A stretch of 5,616 nt of DNA from an uncultured Enterocloster sp. (GTDB lineage: Bacteria > Bacillota > Clostridia > Lachnospirales > Lachnospiraceae), in contig CALWMT010000180.1 in NCBI GenBank assembly GCA_944382045.1, positions 1 to 5,616 of the forward strand, written 5' to 3'. The notes beneath the pieces were generated by a model. That model worked only from the letters and a program-made list of their open reading frames with translations, had not been told where the DNA came from and did no database searches. Positions 5,393-5,616 of this stretch are shown in pieces. Position 1 is the first letter of the stretch, and every line of letters starts with the position of its first letter. Made by a program: the position numbers and the translations under genes.

Positions 5393-5456
5393 TGAAAATC
5401 CATATATTAGAAATTCAGTCCCTTCCATAACCTAAACCAGCACGTGTAAAACATAA
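5393..5456. other. A+T-rich intergenic DNA between divergent promoters
   Basis: This stretch separates the HPr-like gene's upstream region from the plus-strand promoter at 5457. I see no gene, terminator or clear repeat in it, only a CACGTG hexamer palindrome at 5441-5446 that is too short to interpret. Confidence 0.5.
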
Positions 5457-5485
5457 TTGACGCAGGCCCTTTTCAATATTATAGT
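5457..5485 (+). promoter_or_regulatory. Sigma-A promoter of the right-edge gene
   Basis: Plus-strand -35 TTGACG (5457-5462, 5/6) and -10 TATAGT (5480-5485, 5/6) with exactly 17 nt between. The predicted start near 5492 leaves a leader of about 72 nt. The leader contains a weak inverted repeat, TCTTCC/GGAAGA (5510-5515 and 5531-5536), with a 15-nt loop. Confidence 0.75.
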
Positions 5486-5564
5486 GAAGTTGTAACAGAC
5501 ATACGTTTTTCTTCCGCCAAGCCTTAAGCAGGAAGACAGCCCGCCAAAGGAGGTGTCCCTTACT

Positions 5565-5616
5565 ATGAATGCAGCAAATAATTCTGAAGCTGCCCGATTC
5601 TCTTCCCCCTTATCCC
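5565..5616 (+). CDS. Start of an unidentified gene (cut by window edge)
   Basis: The first 17 codons, MNAANNSEAARFSSPLS, are followed by part of another codon. A very strong RBS, AAAGGAGG (5546-5553, extending as AAAGGAGGTG), lies 11 nt before the ATG at 5565, and a near-consensus promoter sits upstream, so this is very likely a real, well-expressed gene. The visible part is polar, with many Ala, Asn and Ser, and has no signal peptide or recognisable motif. It is too short to assign a family. Confidence 0.6.
   Translation, partial: MNAANNSEAARFSSPLS

Noticed and set aside
3678..5498. Shared 9-mer TTGTAACAG at 3678-3686 and 5490-5498, each near a predicted start site
   Set aside because: The second copy lacks the matching inverted arm, the orientation relative to transcription differs, and a shared 9-mer is expected by chance in a window of this size.
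1..5616. Search for CRISPR arrays, tRNA/rRNA genes, insertion sequences, prophage genes or toxin-antitoxin pairs
   Set aside because: No regularly spaced repeats, no terminal inverted repeats with a transposase frame, no tRNA cloverleaf and no recognisable toxin or antitoxin protein were seen.

Overview
The window reads as ordinary chromosomal DNA from a Gram-positive Clostridia-type bacterium, most likely of the Lachnospiraceae or a neighbouring family. This is inferred from four things: strong AGGAGG-type ribosome binding sites, A+T-rich intergenic regions with sigma-A promoters next to moderately G+C-rich genes, a Cys-rich N-terminus on the Mrp ATPase, and the set of protein families. I see no mobile element, CRISPR array, tRNA or rRNA.

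Layout: (1) Positions 1-541 on the minus strand hold the N-terminal 180 residues of a CitMHS-family citrate/metal transporter, which runs off the left edge. (2) Positions 542-893 are intergenic and hold the transporter's RBS, a weak candidate promoter, a palindrome and a very strong hairpin terminator. (3) Positions 894-3646 on the minus strand are a co-directional, probably operonic run: an Mrp/NBP35 Fe-S carrier ATPase, a RelQ-type small alarmone synthetase, then an AraC-family regulator with an extra C-terminal coiled-coil-like tail. Transcription of this run most likely starts at a near-consensus promoter (TGGACA-N17-TATAAT) with a perfect GTTACA-N8-TGTAAC dyad over the predicted start site. 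It ends at the 21-bp-stem terminator. (4) A divergent plus-strand gene (3823-4911) encodes a PfkB-family kinase resembling 2-keto-3-deoxygluconate kinase. (5) A 16-bp-stem terminator is shared with the convergent minus-strand gene 5012-5242, an HPr-like protein with no histidine at all. Two micro-ORFs with stop/start overlaps lie upstream of it. (6) From about 5457 a strong plus-strand promoter drives a gene whose first 17 codons are in the window.

How they may fit together: the transporter, the sugar-acid kinase and the HPr-like protein point to carbon-source uptake and catabolite signalling, while RelQ and Mrp are housekeeping stress and Fe-S functions. No single pathway is complete here. 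I do not see a convincing undescribed system. The points most worth checking are the histidine-less HPr with its overlapping leader ORFs, the Mrp-RelQ-AraC transcription unit with its promoter dyad, and the tailed AraC regulator.
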